DNA of 64,000 nucleotides. It comes from Microvirga pudoricolor. Its GTDB lineage: Bacteria; Pseudomonadota; Alphaproteobacteria; Rhizobiales; Beijerinckiaceae. The notes beneath the pieces were generated by a model. That model searched no databases, had not been told where the DNA came from, and saw only the letters and a program-made list of their open reading frames with translations. Of the stretch, positions 63,992-64,000 are shown in pieces; position 1 is the first letter of the stretch; every line of letters begins with the position of its first letter. The translations under genes and the position numbers were made by a program. Location of the stretch: contig NZ_JAFEMB010000001.1 in assembly GCF_016892705.1 (NCBI RefSeq), positions 1,798,001 through 1,862,000 of the forward strand, in the 5' to 3' direction.

Positions 63992-64000
63992 GAGACGCCT

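Overview
The window is GC-rich, densely coded bacterial chromosome. Its gene content and order point to an alphaproteobacterium of the order Hyphomicrobiales, probably a Methylobacteriaceae member such as Microvirga (inferred from family recognition, not from a search). The pointers are the block lptC-lptA-lptB-rpoN-hpf-ptsN, a zinc dehydrogenase/LpxL-type acyltransferase pair like the end of the very-long-chain lipid A gene set, a Gly/Tyr-rich exported protein, and dispersed inverted repeats of the kind common in this group.

Layout. (1) 1-6.0 kb, mostly minus strand: a tyrosine-recombinase fragment abuts a catabolic cluster (cupin, periplasmic binding protein, an enoyl-CoA hydratase remnant, a CaiB-type CoA-transferase, GntR and LysR regulators). 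The cluster shows two scars: the recombinase/cupin junction near 500 and a CoA-transferase/hydratase deletion junction near 2625. (2) 6.1-20.5 kb, plus strand: a large uptake-and-hydrolysis region with an M20D amidohydrolase, an HpcH-type aldolase, a complete peptide/opine ABC transporter (binding protein, two permeases, two ATPases) that includes a metal-site-variant M20 protein, then an amino-acid ABC system with a gamma-glutamyltranspeptidase. A perfect 20-bp palindrome precedes the transpeptidase gene.

(3) 20.6-27.8 kb, minus strand: the most unusual locus. A cyclase/AAA/TPR regulator, a YcaO enzyme, a TfuA partner, a gluzincin-type metalloprotease and a 253-residue unrecognised protein with a strong ribosome binding site form an apparent operon. 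YcaO-TfuA pairs modify peptide backbones (thioamide or azoline chemistry), so this looks like an undescribed peptide or protein modification system whose substrate is not obvious. (4) 27.9-37.6 kb, plus strand: Gly/Tyr-rich exported protein, RNase D, Lpt transport genes, sigma-54, hibernation factor, PtsN, dehydrogenase and lipid A acyltransferase, DUF1223 protein.

(5) 37.7-43.2 kb: a CcdAB toxin-antitoxin pair, a LemA/TPM-domain membrane set, LysE and MFS exporters. (6) 43.4-51.2 kb: a HerA-like ATPase, an ABC exporter, an ArsR-like regulator, an AbgB-like amidohydrolase, a VOC dioxygenase and an FMN reductase. (7) 51.3-64 kb: a GH113-like glycosidase fused to RTX repeats, an RND efflux pair with a hairpin terminator between its genes, a class III cyclase converging on a GH15 glucosidase, a glucose-dehydrogenase-like SDR, an ATC-hydrolase-like protein, a GFA-family protein and two small unknowns. 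I found no tRNA, rRNA or CRISPR array.
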